NCBI RefSeq assembly: GCF_014712225.1
Contig: NZ_JACXBW010000017.1
Coordinates: 1-64,000, forward strand
Reading direction: 5' to 3'
Origin: Pseudarthrobacter sulfonivorans
Lineage (GTDB): Bacteria > Actinomycetota > Actinomycetes > Actinomycetales > Micrococcaceae
DNA: 64,000 bases
Under the pieces are notes generated by a model. The model searched no databases. It was not told where the DNA came from and was given only the letters and a program-made list of their open reading frames with translations. Below, in pieces: positions 33,780 through 41,808 of the stretch. Positions within the stretch are counted from its first letter, which is position 1; the number at the start of each line of letters is the position of its first letter. The position numbers were made by a program, and so were the translations under genes.

Positions 33780-34186
33780 TACATTCCGGGCATTGCAAAC
33801 ACTAGGCTCCCACGGAAACATGCGGAATCCGGCCCGATCCAATCCCAGTACGGGCGAGTCCGACGCCCAAAGTGTGGACATTGTCCACACCACATTCACC
33901 CATCTGCTCTCCCCAAAACCCGCGTCCCCCTCACGGAATGCGGTTTTTGTTTGCTTCCGGACTACGGACGGGTTTCGCCCTGTCCCGGTTGTGGGTGGCG
34001 CCGCTGGCGACGAACGGTGCCTGCAATGTAAGGACCGCACGATCCAGCAAGGCAGAACTTCATGACGGCGATAGGATGTTGGCAAACAAGCATATGACTA
34101 GCCAAAAAGCGGCGACGTGGGGCACTCAGGTGCACGATTCGGCCACTTCCACTCTTGTCCTCTTCCCTGATGCCCACACCGCGCAC
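33780..34186. other. Intergenic stretch with a perfect 19-base palindrome
   Basis: At 33872-33890 GTGTGGACA and TGTCCACAC flank one T, a perfect palindrome of the length and form bound by dimeric GntR-type regulators. No intact gene starts next to it; the truncated dehydrogenase to the left may once have been controlled from here. No coding sequence is supported in the rest of the stretch. Confidence 0.5.
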
Positions 34187-35617
34187 TTAGCTGGCCTTCG
34201 CGTCTGCTTCCAAGATGTCGTCGATGATCGCCCAAAGACCTTGGTCGTTTCCTGGACGGGCAAGATTCTGGATCAGGCTGATACCCGATTCAATCTCGGT
34301 GTCGGCCATTCGTGCAGATGCCAGACGCCTGAACTTTTGAACAACATCGTCGTCCGACAGTGGGTTGGCGGCCGATCCCCGGGGGGCGTTGCAACCGCCT
34401 TCGACTATTTCCCCGTCATGCCCCTCAATGGTTACCCGTGAAATGTTGTAGGGTTTCGCGTGAATTGTGCCGCTGATTTCCAGCGAAGTGACTTCAATCC
34501 GGTCTGCCAGCGCTGCGATTTCGGGGGACGCCGCGTATCGTTCGAATTCGAGCGTATGGGCCGGGCTGATGAAGTCGGCACCATTGGCCGCGAGAGCGAG
34601 GCAGTACTGCAGATGGAAGCGGGCTTCATTGGACGTTTCCGGCATGTGGTCCTTGCGTACGGCGGCCAGCAAGTATTCGGGCACCTGGACTTTGATTCGC
34701 TTGGCTTCTGCGACGTTCACGCCTTGGCGGACGAGGTCGACGACGGCGTCGATGCTCGAGTGGGTATACCCGCAGGATGCATGAAGTTTCCGCTGCGGCT
34801 TGAGCAGGTGCCATACACGTGGTGAACGGATCTCACTTTCGTCAAAACTGTGTGAGAGTGCAGCCATGAGCCCGAGTGGGCTTTCGATCAGGTGCGGCGG
34901 TCCAGTAAGTCCCGCCAGGGCATACTCAACGCCTTTGATGCCGCTGTCCGCAGGGCACGCACCGAACAGGATTGGTTTGATGGTTCCTCCCGTGCCGAAG
35001 ATGACCTCGGCTGGACCCCAGCTGACGATGGTACCGGCAATGGCCATTGCTTCGGCCGTCATGGCGACGGAAAGACCGCGCAGTCGGGCCACGGCGGCTG
35101 CGGCGCCTATCGCGGAAACCAGGCTCGGGATGACCATCCCCGACTCTGTGTATGGCTTCTTGGTCCATGCCGTGGATTCATAAAGGCGGGAAGTGACTTC
35201 AATGCCCGCGACAATTGCATCGACGACTTGTTCCCCGGAAGAGTCCGCTTGCCGGGCAGCACCTATTACCGCGGCAACAATCCCAATGCTTGCGTGTCCC
35301 CCGATCAAGTCATTCAGTTCCAGTACGTCACCCATGTAACCCAAGACTCGAGCCTCCTCACTCGGAGACAGCAGGACTCCCGAGCCGCTGCTCAGACGGC
35401 GTTCCGCCCGCTGCAGGGCCGAGGCCTCCGCAGTAACGGAGCCAGCGATGATGCATCCCAGCGTGTCGAGGAGACAGAGCTTGGCCTGGTCGCGTACAGC
35501 AGACGGAATGGCGTCACCTTCAAGTGAGTGCGCAAATTCGGCCAGTACGGTGAGCAACGGCTTGTCTGCTGATGCCGGCTGGTTGGCGCCGCTCTGGCCT
35601 ACGCTTTGGGACTGCAT
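34187..35617 (-). CDS. MmgE/PrpD family protein
   Basis: The 476-residue protein begins MQSQSVGQSGANQPASADKP and then shows MmgE/PrpD blocks: LAEFAHSLEGDAIPSAVRDQ, CLLDTLGCIIAG, LNDLIGGHASIGIVAAVIGA, GIEVTSRLYE, CGYTHSSIDAVVDLV and a C-terminal lid domain. The family includes 2-methylcitrate dehydratase and other enzymes handling tricarboxylic or related acids. It is divergent from the lig operon, with an operator-like site between. That suggests coregulation and perhaps a dehydration, isomerisation or decarboxylation step on an oxo-tricarboxylic intermediate. The exact reaction is not shown by sequence. Confidence 0.88.
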   Translation of the reverse strand: MQSQSVGQSGANQPASADKPLLTVLAEFAHSLEGDAIPSAVRDQAKLCLLDTLGCIIAGSVTAEASALQRAERRLSSGSGVLLSPSEEARVLGYMGDVLELNDLIGGHASIGIVAAVIGAARQADSSGEQVVDAIVAGIEVTSRLYESTAWTKKPYTESGMVIPSLVSAIGAAAAVARLRGLSVAMTAEAMAIAGTIVSWGPAEVIFGTGGTIKPILFGACPADSGIKGVEYALAGLTGPPHLIESPLGLMAALSHSFDESEIRSPRVWHLLKPQRKLHASCGYTHSSIDAVVDLVRQGVNVAEAKRIKVQVPEYLLAAVRKDHMPETSNEARFHLQYCLALAANGADFISPAHTLEFERYAASPEIAALADRIEVTSLEISGTIHAKPYNISRVTIEGHDGEIVEGGCNAPRGSAANPLSDDDVVQKFRRLASARMADTEIESGISLIQNLARPGNDQGLWAIIDDILEADAKAS

Positions 35618-35663
35618 TTTTTCTCCTCCGTCTTGACAAGACCTGTCGTGACCTCCACCATAT

Positions 35664-35680
35664 CAATGGATGAACCAATG
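35664..35680. promoter_or_regulatory. Candidate GntR/FCD operator at the lig-prpD divergent promoter
   Basis: CAATGG-ATGAA-CCAATG. This is one of four similar 17-base sites in the window (others at 45253, 51226, 53865). The core is AATGG-N5-CC, with an AA just before CC in all four. It sits between the MmgE/PrpD-family gene and the lig operon, about 100 bases before ligK. FCD-type GntR regulators bind TGG-N5-CCA-like sites, so the two GntR proteins encoded at 50.3-52.2 kb are the natural candidates. Confidence 0.6.
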
Positions 35681-35777
35681 TGCCAGAGTGTGTAACAGGG
35701 GCAACCGGGAAGCCGGTTTCGAACACCCGACTTTGGCGCGGCAGCGCGCGGAATTCCGCGGTATTCAAAGGAGAATC

Positions 35778-36458
35778 ATGGCAGTAGTAGTTCGCGGTAC
35801 CCCACGGACGCCCTTGGACATCGTTGATGGTCTTGCTGGACTGGGTGTGTCCACCGTGCATGAATCCCAGGGTCGGACCGGCCTGCTCGATATTCGTTTG
35901 CGGCCTATCTTTCCCGCCAAGGTGGCCGGAAACGCACTTACCTGCGAGGTTGCTCCGGGAGATAACTGGTCCATCCACGTTGCCGTCGAGCAGGCCCAGG
36001 CCGGTGACATCTTGGTCGTGACGCCGACAAGTCCTTGTGACGATGGCTATCTGGGTGACCTGCTCGCTGAAAGTCTTCTCGCGCACGGCGTCCGCGGTCT
36101 CATCATTGATGCCGGTGTTCGCGATGTCGACACCCTGACCGACATGAATTTTCCGGTCTGGTCCAAGGCCATCGGCGCCCAAGGAACCGTGAAGGAGACC
36201 GTCGGTAATGTACAGGTTCCCGTCGTGATCGCCAACCAGCTCGTCCGTCCCGGTGACGTGATCGTTGCCGACATCGATGGTGTTTGTGTTGTTCGGCGGG
36301 AGGACGCCGCGAGCGTCCTCGCCAAAGGCCGGGAGCGTGAAGCGAATGAGAGTGCAAAGCGGACACGACTTAAGTCAGGCGAGCTGGGCCTGGACATTTA
36401 CAACATGCGCGACAGGCTTGCCGCCAAGGGTCTGGTCTACGAGGACTACCAGCAATGA
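35778..36458 (+). CDS. ligK: 4-carboxy-4-hydroxy-2-oxoadipate aldolase/oxaloacetate decarboxylase
   Basis: This class II aldolase splits CHA into pyruvate and oxaloacetate, the last step of the protocatechuate 4,5-cleavage pathway, and also decarboxylates oxaloacetate. The 226-residue protein has the RraA/LigK fold: LGVSTVHESQGRTGLLD, DNWSIHVAVEQAQAGDILVV and the metal/substrate site GYLGDLLAESLLAHGVRGLI followed by DAGVRD with Asp111, Arg115 and Asp116, then VPVVIANQLVRPGDVIVADI. The ATG follows AAAGGAGAATC; an upstream in-frame start at 35670 lacks a ribosome site and would overlap the operator. It leads the lig operon and overlaps the next gene by four bases. A decayed relative lies at 18843. 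Confidence 0.93.
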   Translation: MAVVVRGTPRTPLDIVDGLAGLGVSTVHESQGRTGLLDIRLRPIFPAKVAGNALTCEVAPGDNWSIHVAVEQAQAGDILVVTPTSPCDDGYLGDLLAESLLAHGVRGLIIDAGVRDVDTLTDMNFPVWSKAIGAQGTVKETVGNVQVPVVIANQLVRPGDVIVADIDGVCVVRREDAASVLAKGREREANESAKRTRLKSGELGLDIYNMRDRLAAKGLVYEDYQQ

Positions 36459-37564
36459 CCAGTCAGATGGCGGTCCCCTGCACCGTGATGCGCGGCGGCA
36501 CGTCCAAGGCACTGTATTTCCTGGCCGAGGACCTGCCGGCCGAGCGGGGCGCCCGGGATGCCTTCCTTCTGGCGGCCATGGGCTCACCCGATCCACGGGA
36601 GATCGACGGAATGGGCGGCGGCCACCCGCTCACTTCAAAAGTTGCCGTCGTCAACAGGTCCATCCGGCCCGGGATTGACGTAGATTATCTTTTTCTTCAG
36701 GTGTGGCCGGACCGTGCCGAGGTCAGCGATCAACAGAACTGCGGCAACATTCTGGCCGGAGTGGGTCCCTTCGCACTTGAAAACGGACTTCTGCCTGCTG
36801 CTGACGGTGTCACTCCTGTCGCCATCTACATGGTGAACACGGATTCGAAGGCCACAGCGTTTGTGGAAACTCCAGGAGGAGTGGTCAATTACGCCGGTTC
36901 CGCCCGCATCGACGGCGTTCCTGGGACGCATGCTCCCGTCAATATCAATTTCGAGGATGTCTCTGGCTCAAGCTGTGGTTCGCTGCTGCCCACAGGCAAC
37001 GTGACCGACGTCGTCAACGGAGTCGAGGTCACCTGCGTTGATAACGGCATGCCGGTGGCCTGCCTCAACGCTTCCGATTTTGGCATAACGGGCTATGAGA
37101 CTCCGGCCGAACTCGAGGCAACTGCGGAGCTGAGGGGCCGGGTGGAAGAAATCCGCCTTCAGCTCGGACCCCTGATGAATCTCGGCGATGTCACCAACAA
37201 GACGGTTCCCAAGATGAGCCTGCTTGCACCAGCCAAGGGAGGGGGGTCCATCAGCACCCGGACCTTCATCCCGCACAGGGTCCACGAATCCATCGGTGTT
37301 CTCGGTGCCGTCTCGGTAGCCACCGCCTGTGTGCTCAAGGGCAGTGTCGCCGAGAAAATCGGGTCGCCGGATACACCCGGCCGCGGCGACGGTACCGGCA
37401 TGGAAGTCCAGGTCGAGCACCCCTCCGGATTCTTTACAGTCCAGATGGAAGTCGACAACTCCTCGGACCAGCCGGTCGTGACCAAGTCCGCCTTACTCCG
37501 CACCGCCCGCATGTTGATGTCGGGCTCCGTTTATGTCCCTCAAGTATTCCGGGAGAACACATGA
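36455..37564 (+). CDS. ligU: 4-oxalomesaconate tautomerase
   Basis: This PrpF/AcnX-type isomerase (LigU in Sphingobium, GalD in Pseudomonas) moves a double bond in 4-oxalomesaconate so that the hydratase can act. The 369-residue protein shows VPCTVMRGGTSKALYFLAED, GMGGGHPLTSKVAVV, SDQQNCGNILAGVGPFAL with the family Cys, and LGAVSVATACVLKG near the end. The fold is the two-domain diaminopimelate-epimerase type. It overlaps both neighbours by four bases, which points to tight coupling in the operon. Its position between ligK and ligJ fits pathway logic. Confidence 0.9.
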   Translation: MTSQMAVPCTVMRGGTSKALYFLAEDLPAERGARDAFLLAAMGSPDPREIDGMGGGHPLTSKVAVVNRSIRPGIDVDYLFLQVWPDRAEVSDQQNCGNILAGVGPFALENGLLPAADGVTPVAIYMVNTDSKATAFVETPGGVVNYAGSARIDGVPGTHAPVNINFEDVSGSSCGSLLPTGNVTDVVNGVEVTCVDNGMPVACLNASDFGITGYETPAELEATAELRGRVEEIRLQLGPLMNLGDVTNKTVPKMSLLAPAKGGGSISTRTFIPHRVHESIGVLGAVSVATACVLKGSVAEKIGSPDTPGRGDGTGMEVQVEHPSGFFTVQMEVDNSSDQPVVTKSALLRTARMLMSGSVYVPQVFRENT

Positions 37565-38580
37565 TCATTGATTGCCACGGCCACTACACAACTGCCCCGG
37601 AACTTCACAATCAGTGGCGGATCGATCAGCTGGCAGCATTCAAGGCCGGCAAGCCCAGCCCTGCCTACCCGGAGATTTCCGACCAGAGCATCATCGACTC
37701 TGTCGAGAAGAACCAATTGCGCCTCATCAACGAGCGCGGCATTGATTTAACGATTTTTTCTCCACGGGCGTCCGCCATGGGCCACCACGAGGGTGACCAG
37801 CAGATCAGCCTTGAATGGACCGTTGCGTGCAACAACCTGATCAAACGCGTCGTGGATCTCTTTCCCGAGTCATTCATCGGTGTCTGTCAGCTGCCGCAGT
37901 CCCCTGGTGCCGATCTCAGTGAATCAATCAAGGAGCTCGAGCGCTGCGTCAACGAGCTCGGCTTCATCGGCTGCAACCTCAACCCTGACCCCAGCGGCGG
38001 GATGTGGCAGACAACGCCGTTGACGGACAAGTACTGGTACCCCCTGTACGAAAAGATGGTGGAGCTGGACGTTCCCGCCATGATTCACGTCTCGGCGTCG
38101 TGCAACTCCAACTTCCACGCCACCGGTGCGCACTACATGAACGCAGACACCACCGCGTTCATGCAGCTGCTTCAGGGTGACCTGTTCAAAGACTTCCCGG
38201 CACTGCGGTTCATCATTCCCCACGGCGGCGGAGCCGTCCCCTATCACTGGGGCCGTTACCGCGGACTTGCAGACATGTTGAAGCAGCCGGCCCTTGATAC
38301 CCACCTGATGAACAACGTCTTCTTCGACACCTGCGTTTACCACCAGCCCGGCATCGACCTATTGCTTGACGTCATCGATAACAAGAACATTCTTTTTGGT
38401 TCCGAAATGATCGGCGCCGTGCGCGGCACCGATCCCCAAACGGGCCAGTATTTTGACGATACGAAGCGCTACATCGAGGCCGCTGACATTTCCCCGGCAG
38501 AACGCGAAGACATCTTCGCCAACAACGCCCGCGCAGTCTTTCCACGACTCAACCAGACGATGAAGGCCTTGGTCCCATGA
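37561..38580 (+). CDS. ligJ: 4-oxalomesaconate hydratase
   Basis: An amidohydrolase-superfamily hydratase that adds water to 4-oxalomesaconate to form 4-carboxy-4-hydroxy-2-oxoadipate. The 339-residue length matches LigJ. Metal ligands are seen in MIIDCHGHYTT (His6 and His8), MIHVSASCN, FIIPHGGGAVPYHWGRYRGL and the terminal Glu/Asp region around FGSEMIGAVRG. The LigJ subgroup differs from decarboxylases in the EMIGAV segment. It overlaps ligU and ligI by four bases each. Confidence 0.92.
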   Translation: MIIDCHGHYTTAPELHNQWRIDQLAAFKAGKPSPAYPEISDQSIIDSVEKNQLRLINERGIDLTIFSPRASAMGHHEGDQQISLEWTVACNNLIKRVVDLFPESFIGVCQLPQSPGADLSESIKELERCVNELGFIGCNLNPDPSGGMWQTTPLTDKYWYPLYEKMVELDVPAMIHVSASCNSNFHATGAHYMNADTTAFMQLLQGDLFKDFPALRFIIPHGGGAVPYHWGRYRGLADMLKQPALDTHLMNNVFFDTCVYHQPGIDLLLDVIDNKNILFGSEMIGAVRGTDPQTGQYFDDTKRYIEAADISPAEREDIFANNARAVFPRLNQTMKALVP

Positions 38581-39470
38581 ACACACTCACCTTCGTGAAG
38601 GATTCCGACTGGCTCGACTGGGATCCCACCCCCAGCAAGCCGACGTTTCAGGTTCCAGCCGGTGCAGTCGATGCCCACTGCCACGTTTTCGGGCCAGGCA
38701 ACATCTTTCCTTTCGCTCCAGAACGGAAATACACCCCGTGCGATGCCAGCAGGGAGCACCTCTTCGCGTTGCGCGACTTCCTCGGCTTCGAGAAGAACGT
38801 AGTGGTTCAGGCAACCTGCCACGGTACGGATAATTCCGCCCTCCTGGATGTCCTGGCGAACTCGAACGACAGGGCGCGCGGCGTCGTCACCGTAAAGCCC
38901 TCGGTAACTCCGGCGGAACTAGCACAGATGCACGAGCTGGGCGTCCGAGGCGTCCGCTTCAACTACGTCAAACGCTTGGTGGACCCCAAGCCCGACGAGT
39001 ATTACCGCGAAATCATAGAGAAGATCCGTCCGCTGGGCTGGCACGTCGTGCTCTACTTCGAGCCTTCGGATCTCCGGGAAAAATGGGGCTTCTTCACCTC
39101 CCTGAACATTCCGATCGTGATCGACCACATGGGCCGTCCCGACGTTACCAAACCCGTGGACGGCACAGAGTTTGGCGAGTTCCTGCGCTTCATGCAGGAG
39201 AACTCCAACGTCATCTCGAAGGTCAGTTGCCCGGACCGCATCACGGTCTGTGGAGCACCCGCCTATGCCGATGTTGTGCCCTTTGCCAGGACCGTCGTGG
39301 AGGAGTTCCCCGACCGCGTCCTGTGGGGGACGGATTGGCCGCACCCCAACATGAAACAAGGGATGCCCGACGACGGAATTCTCGTGGACTACGTCCCGTC
39401 CATAGCAGCAACGCCGGCTTTGCAGGAGAAGTTGCTCGTAGCCAACCCCAACTACCTTTATTGGAGCTGA
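38577..39470 (+). CDS. ligI: 2-pyrone-4,6-dicarboxylate lactonase
   Basis: LigI hydrolyses the lactone ring of 2-pyrone-4,6-dicarboxylate, made by LigC, to 4-oxalomesaconate. The 297-residue amidohydrolase has VDAHCHVFGPG with His34 and His36, QATCHGTDNSALLDVL, GVRGVRFNYVKRLVDP, IPIVIDHMGRPD and the terminal LWGTDWPHPNMK with its Asp. LigI is metal independent in Sphingobium, and this copy keeps the typical motif order. The stop lies two bases before ligA. Confidence 0.94.
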   Translation: MNTLTFVKDSDWLDWDPTPSKPTFQVPAGAVDAHCHVFGPGNIFPFAPERKYTPCDASREHLFALRDFLGFEKNVVVQATCHGTDNSALLDVLANSNDRARGVVTVKPSVTPAELAQMHELGVRGVRFNYVKRLVDPKPDEYYREIIEKIRPLGWHVVLYFEPSDLREKWGFFTSLNIPIVIDHMGRPDVTKPVDGTEFGEFLRFMQENSNVISKVSCPDRITVCGAPAYADVVPFARTVVEEFPDRVLWGTDWPHPNMKQGMPDDGILVDYVPSIAATPALQEKLLVANPNYLYWS

Positions 39471-39472
39471 CC

Positions 39473-39871
39473 ATGAAGCCAGATTTTGAACAGTTCAAGG
39501 ACCTTCCGGGCACAACCATCTTCACGATTGAGAAGGGTCGCGAGGGCTTCCAGTTGAACGAGTTTTGCATGAGCCTTCGCAAGGAGGAAAACCGCAGGAG
39601 GTTCTTGGCGGACGAGCGCTCTTACCTGGACGAGTGGGAGATGACGGAGGACCAGAAACAGGCCGTCCTTACCCGTGATTTCCAGAAGATGCTCGACAAC
39701 GGCGGAAACGTCTACTTCCTGTCCAAGATTTTCGCGGCGGAAGGACTGTCGTATGTCCAGGCCGTAAGCACGATGACCGACATGAACGTGGAGCAGTACC
39801 AGGCAATGATGCTGGCCGGCGGCCGCAACGTTGAGGGCTGGCGCTCCAAGAAGGAACGAGACGTAGCATAA
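39473..39871 (+). CDS. ligA: Protocatechuate 4,5-dioxygenase, alpha subunit
   Basis: The small subunit of the extradiol enzyme that opens the protocatechuate ring between carbons 4 and 5. The 132-residue helical protein starts MKPDFEQFKDLPGTTIFTIE; ELNEFCMSL-like QLNEFCMSLRKEENRRRFLA, and YVQAVSTMTDMNVEQYQAMM are typical of LigA. It caps the active site of LigB in the alpha2beta2 enzyme. The chosen ATG lies two bases after the ligI stop, and the stop TAA overlaps the ligB start ATG by one base, so equal translation of both subunits is expected. Confidence 0.94.
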   Translation: MKPDFEQFKDLPGTTIFTIEKGREGFQLNEFCMSLRKEENRRRFLADERSYLDEWEMTEDQKQAVLTRDFQKMLDNGGNVYFLSKIFAAEGLSYVQAVSTMTDMNVEQYQAMMLAGGRNVEGWRSKKERDVA

Positions 39872-40722
39872 TGGCTAAAATTACAGCTGGGGTCGCGACC
39901 AGCCACGTGCCCGCAGTCGGCGCAGCGATCGACATGGGCCGCACAGAGGACGACTACTGGAAGCCGATGTTCCAGGGATACGAGTTCTCGAAAAGCTGGA
40001 TCAAGACCAACAATCCTGACGTGGCAATTATCGTCTACAACGACCACGCTTCGTACTTCGGCATGGAAATCATGCCCACCTTTGCCATCGGTGTGGCCGA
40101 ATCATTCGAGGTCTGCGACGAGGGCTACGGGCCCAGGCCCGTTCCGTCCGTCGAAGGTGCTCCGGAGCTCGCAACCCATCTGGCTGCTTCCCTCATCCTG
40201 GATGACTTCGACCTGACTGTGTTGAACGTGCTTGAGGTGGACCACGGCCTCACAGTTCCCCTGTCACTGATGTACGGCACTCCAGACAAATGGCCTTCCA
40301 AGGTCATACCCCTGGCCGTGAATGTCGTGATGTACCCCCAGCCCTCCGGCGAACGCTGCCTCTCCCTCGGCAAGGCCATACGTCGGGCGGTGGAAGAGTT
40401 CGACGAGGACCTCAACGTCCAGATCTGGGGCACCGGCGGCATGAGCCATCAAATCCAGGGCGCCCGTGCGGGCCTGATCAACCTGCCCTGGGACCAAAAG
40501 TTTATGGACGATCTCGTCGACCAGCCCGAAGTGCTCCAGTACAAGCCCCACCTCGAATACATGAGGGAAGCAGGTTCAGAAGGCGTTGAACTCATCATGT
40601 GGCTCATCATGCGCGGCGCCCTCGGCGACAAAGTCGACGAAGTCCACCGGTTCAACCACGTACCCGCCTCCAACACCTCTGTTGGCCACCTGATCCTTAC
40701 CCCTCAAGGAGGAAACGCATGA
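39871..40722 (+). CDS. ligB: Protocatechuate 4,5-dioxygenase, beta (catalytic) subunit
   Basis: The catalytic subunit carries the Fe(II). The 283-residue protein has the ligands His12 (GVATSHVPAV), His59 (VYNDHASYFG) and Glu240 (GSEGVELIMW), with a catalytic-base histidine His193 in GGMSHQIQG, the positions expected from the Sphingobium LigB structure. The product is 4-carboxy-2-hydroxymuconate-6-semialdehyde, passed to LigC. It overlaps ligA by one base and ligC by four. Gallate and methylgallate dioxygenases are relatives, but the surrounding ligC and ligI genes favour protocatechuate. Confidence 0.95.
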   Translation: MAKITAGVATSHVPAVGAAIDMGRTEDDYWKPMFQGYEFSKSWIKTNNPDVAIIVYNDHASYFGMEIMPTFAIGVAESFEVCDEGYGPRPVPSVEGAPELATHLAASLILDDFDLTVLNVLEVDHGLTVPLSLMYGTPDKWPSKVIPLAVNVVMYPQPSGERCLSLGKAIRRAVEEFDEDLNVQIWGTGGMSHQIQGARAGLINLPWDQKFMDDLVDQPEVLQYKPHLEYMREAGSEGVELIMWLIMRGALGDKVDEVHRFNHVPASNTSVGHLILTPQGGNA

Positions 40723-41669
40723 CTGTCAATATTGCCGTCGTAGGCTTGGGAGCCTTCGGCCACAAGCACCTCGACGCCCTCACCCAAATCCCTGACGCCA
40801 GAATCCAGTATGTTGCCCACAGCAAGATGGACATCGCGAAAGAGGTAGCCGTCAAACACCGGGCTAAAGCCGCCTTCACCAGCTACTCCGAACTGCTGGC
40901 TCAGGACGACCTGGACGGCGTCATCCTTGCCACACCGACCCAGATGCATCATGCCCAGACCCTGGAAGCCCTGCGTGCGGGCAAGCACGTCATGGTTGAG
41001 ATCCCGATGGCTGACTCCCTGGCAGGCGTGCGGGAAATCGTGGACGTCCAAAAGGAGACGGGCCTTGTTGCCATGGCCGGCCACACGCGGCGGTTTAATC
41101 CCTCGCACCAATTTGTGCACAACAAGATCAGCGCCGGCGAATTCGCCATCCAGCAAATGGATGTGCAAACCTACTTTTTCCGGCGCACCAATGCCAACGC
41201 CCTGGGCCAGGCCCGGTCCTGGACCGACCACTTGCTGTGGCACCATGCAGCCCACACTGTGGACCTGTTCCAGTACCAGACCGGCGAAAAAATCGTGAAA
41301 GCCAATGCCATCCAGGGGCCCAAGCATCCTGAGCTTGGCATTGCGATGGACATGTCCATCCAGCTCCAAACCGAAACAGGCAAGATTTGTACCCTTTCAC
41401 TCTCCTTTAACAACGACGGCCCCATCGGGACGTTCTTCCGCTACATCGGTGATACAAACACCTACATCGCGCGGTATGACGACCTTGTCGATGGAAAAGA
41501 GGATCCCATCGACGTCTCCAACGTGGCGGTGTCCATGAACGGCATCGAGCTGCAGGACCGCGAGTTCGTGGCAGCCATCAAGGAGAATCGCGAGCCCAAC
41601 TCCAGCGTGGGCCAGGTTCTTCCCTGCTATGAAGTGCTCGACGCGTTGCAGCACCAGCTCGCGTACTAA
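40719..41669 (+). CDS. ligC: 4-carboxy-2-hydroxymuconate-6-semialdehyde dehydrogenase
   Basis: LigC oxidises the cyclic hemiacetal of the ring-cleavage product to 2-pyrone-4,6-dicarboxylate with NAD(P). The 316-residue GFO/IDH/MocA-type protein starts MTVNIAVVGLGAFGHKHLDA with a Rossmann GxGxxG, then VILATPTQMHHAQTLEALRA, KHVMVEIPMADS, AGHTRRFNPSHQFVHNKI and DHLLWHHAAHTVDLFQYQTG. The start has AAGGAGG and overlaps the ligB stop; an earlier frame start at 40599 lies inside ligB. It is the last gene of the operon, followed by a long hairpin. Confidence 0.94.
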   Translation: MTVNIAVVGLGAFGHKHLDALTQIPDARIQYVAHSKMDIAKEVAVKHRAKAAFTSYSELLAQDDLDGVILATPTQMHHAQTLEALRAGKHVMVEIPMADSLAGVREIVDVQKETGLVAMAGHTRRFNPSHQFVHNKISAGEFAIQQMDVQTYFFRRTNANALGQARSWTDHLLWHHAAHTVDLFQYQTGEKIVKANAIQGPKHPELGIAMDMSIQLQTETGKICTLSLSFNNDGPIGTFFRYIGDTNTYIARYDDLVDGKEDPIDVSNVAVSMNGIELQDREFVAAIKENREPNSSVGQVLPCYEVLDALQHQLAY

Positions 41670-41716
41670 GCCGGGGGTCCAGTGCGGCCACCGAAAGCGA
41701 GAGCTTAACCAGCAAA

Positions 41717-41780
41717 GGGGTGCTCCGTCTCTCGGATTTCAATTGTCTTGACAGTTGAAATCCGAGAGACGGAGCACCCC
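41717..41780. terminator. Very long perfect hairpin between convergent operons
   Basis: Two 26-base perfectly complementary arms, 41717-41742 and 41755-41780, surround a 12-base centre that can itself pair TGTC with GACA. The hairpin lies 47 bases after ligC and 28 before the end of the convergent reductase gene, so it probably ends transcription from both sides. There is no clear T-run. A stem this long could also be a small non-coding mobile repeat. Confidence 0.7.
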
Positions 41781-41808
41781 TCACGTTGTCCGGCGAACCC
41801 CGCAGCAA

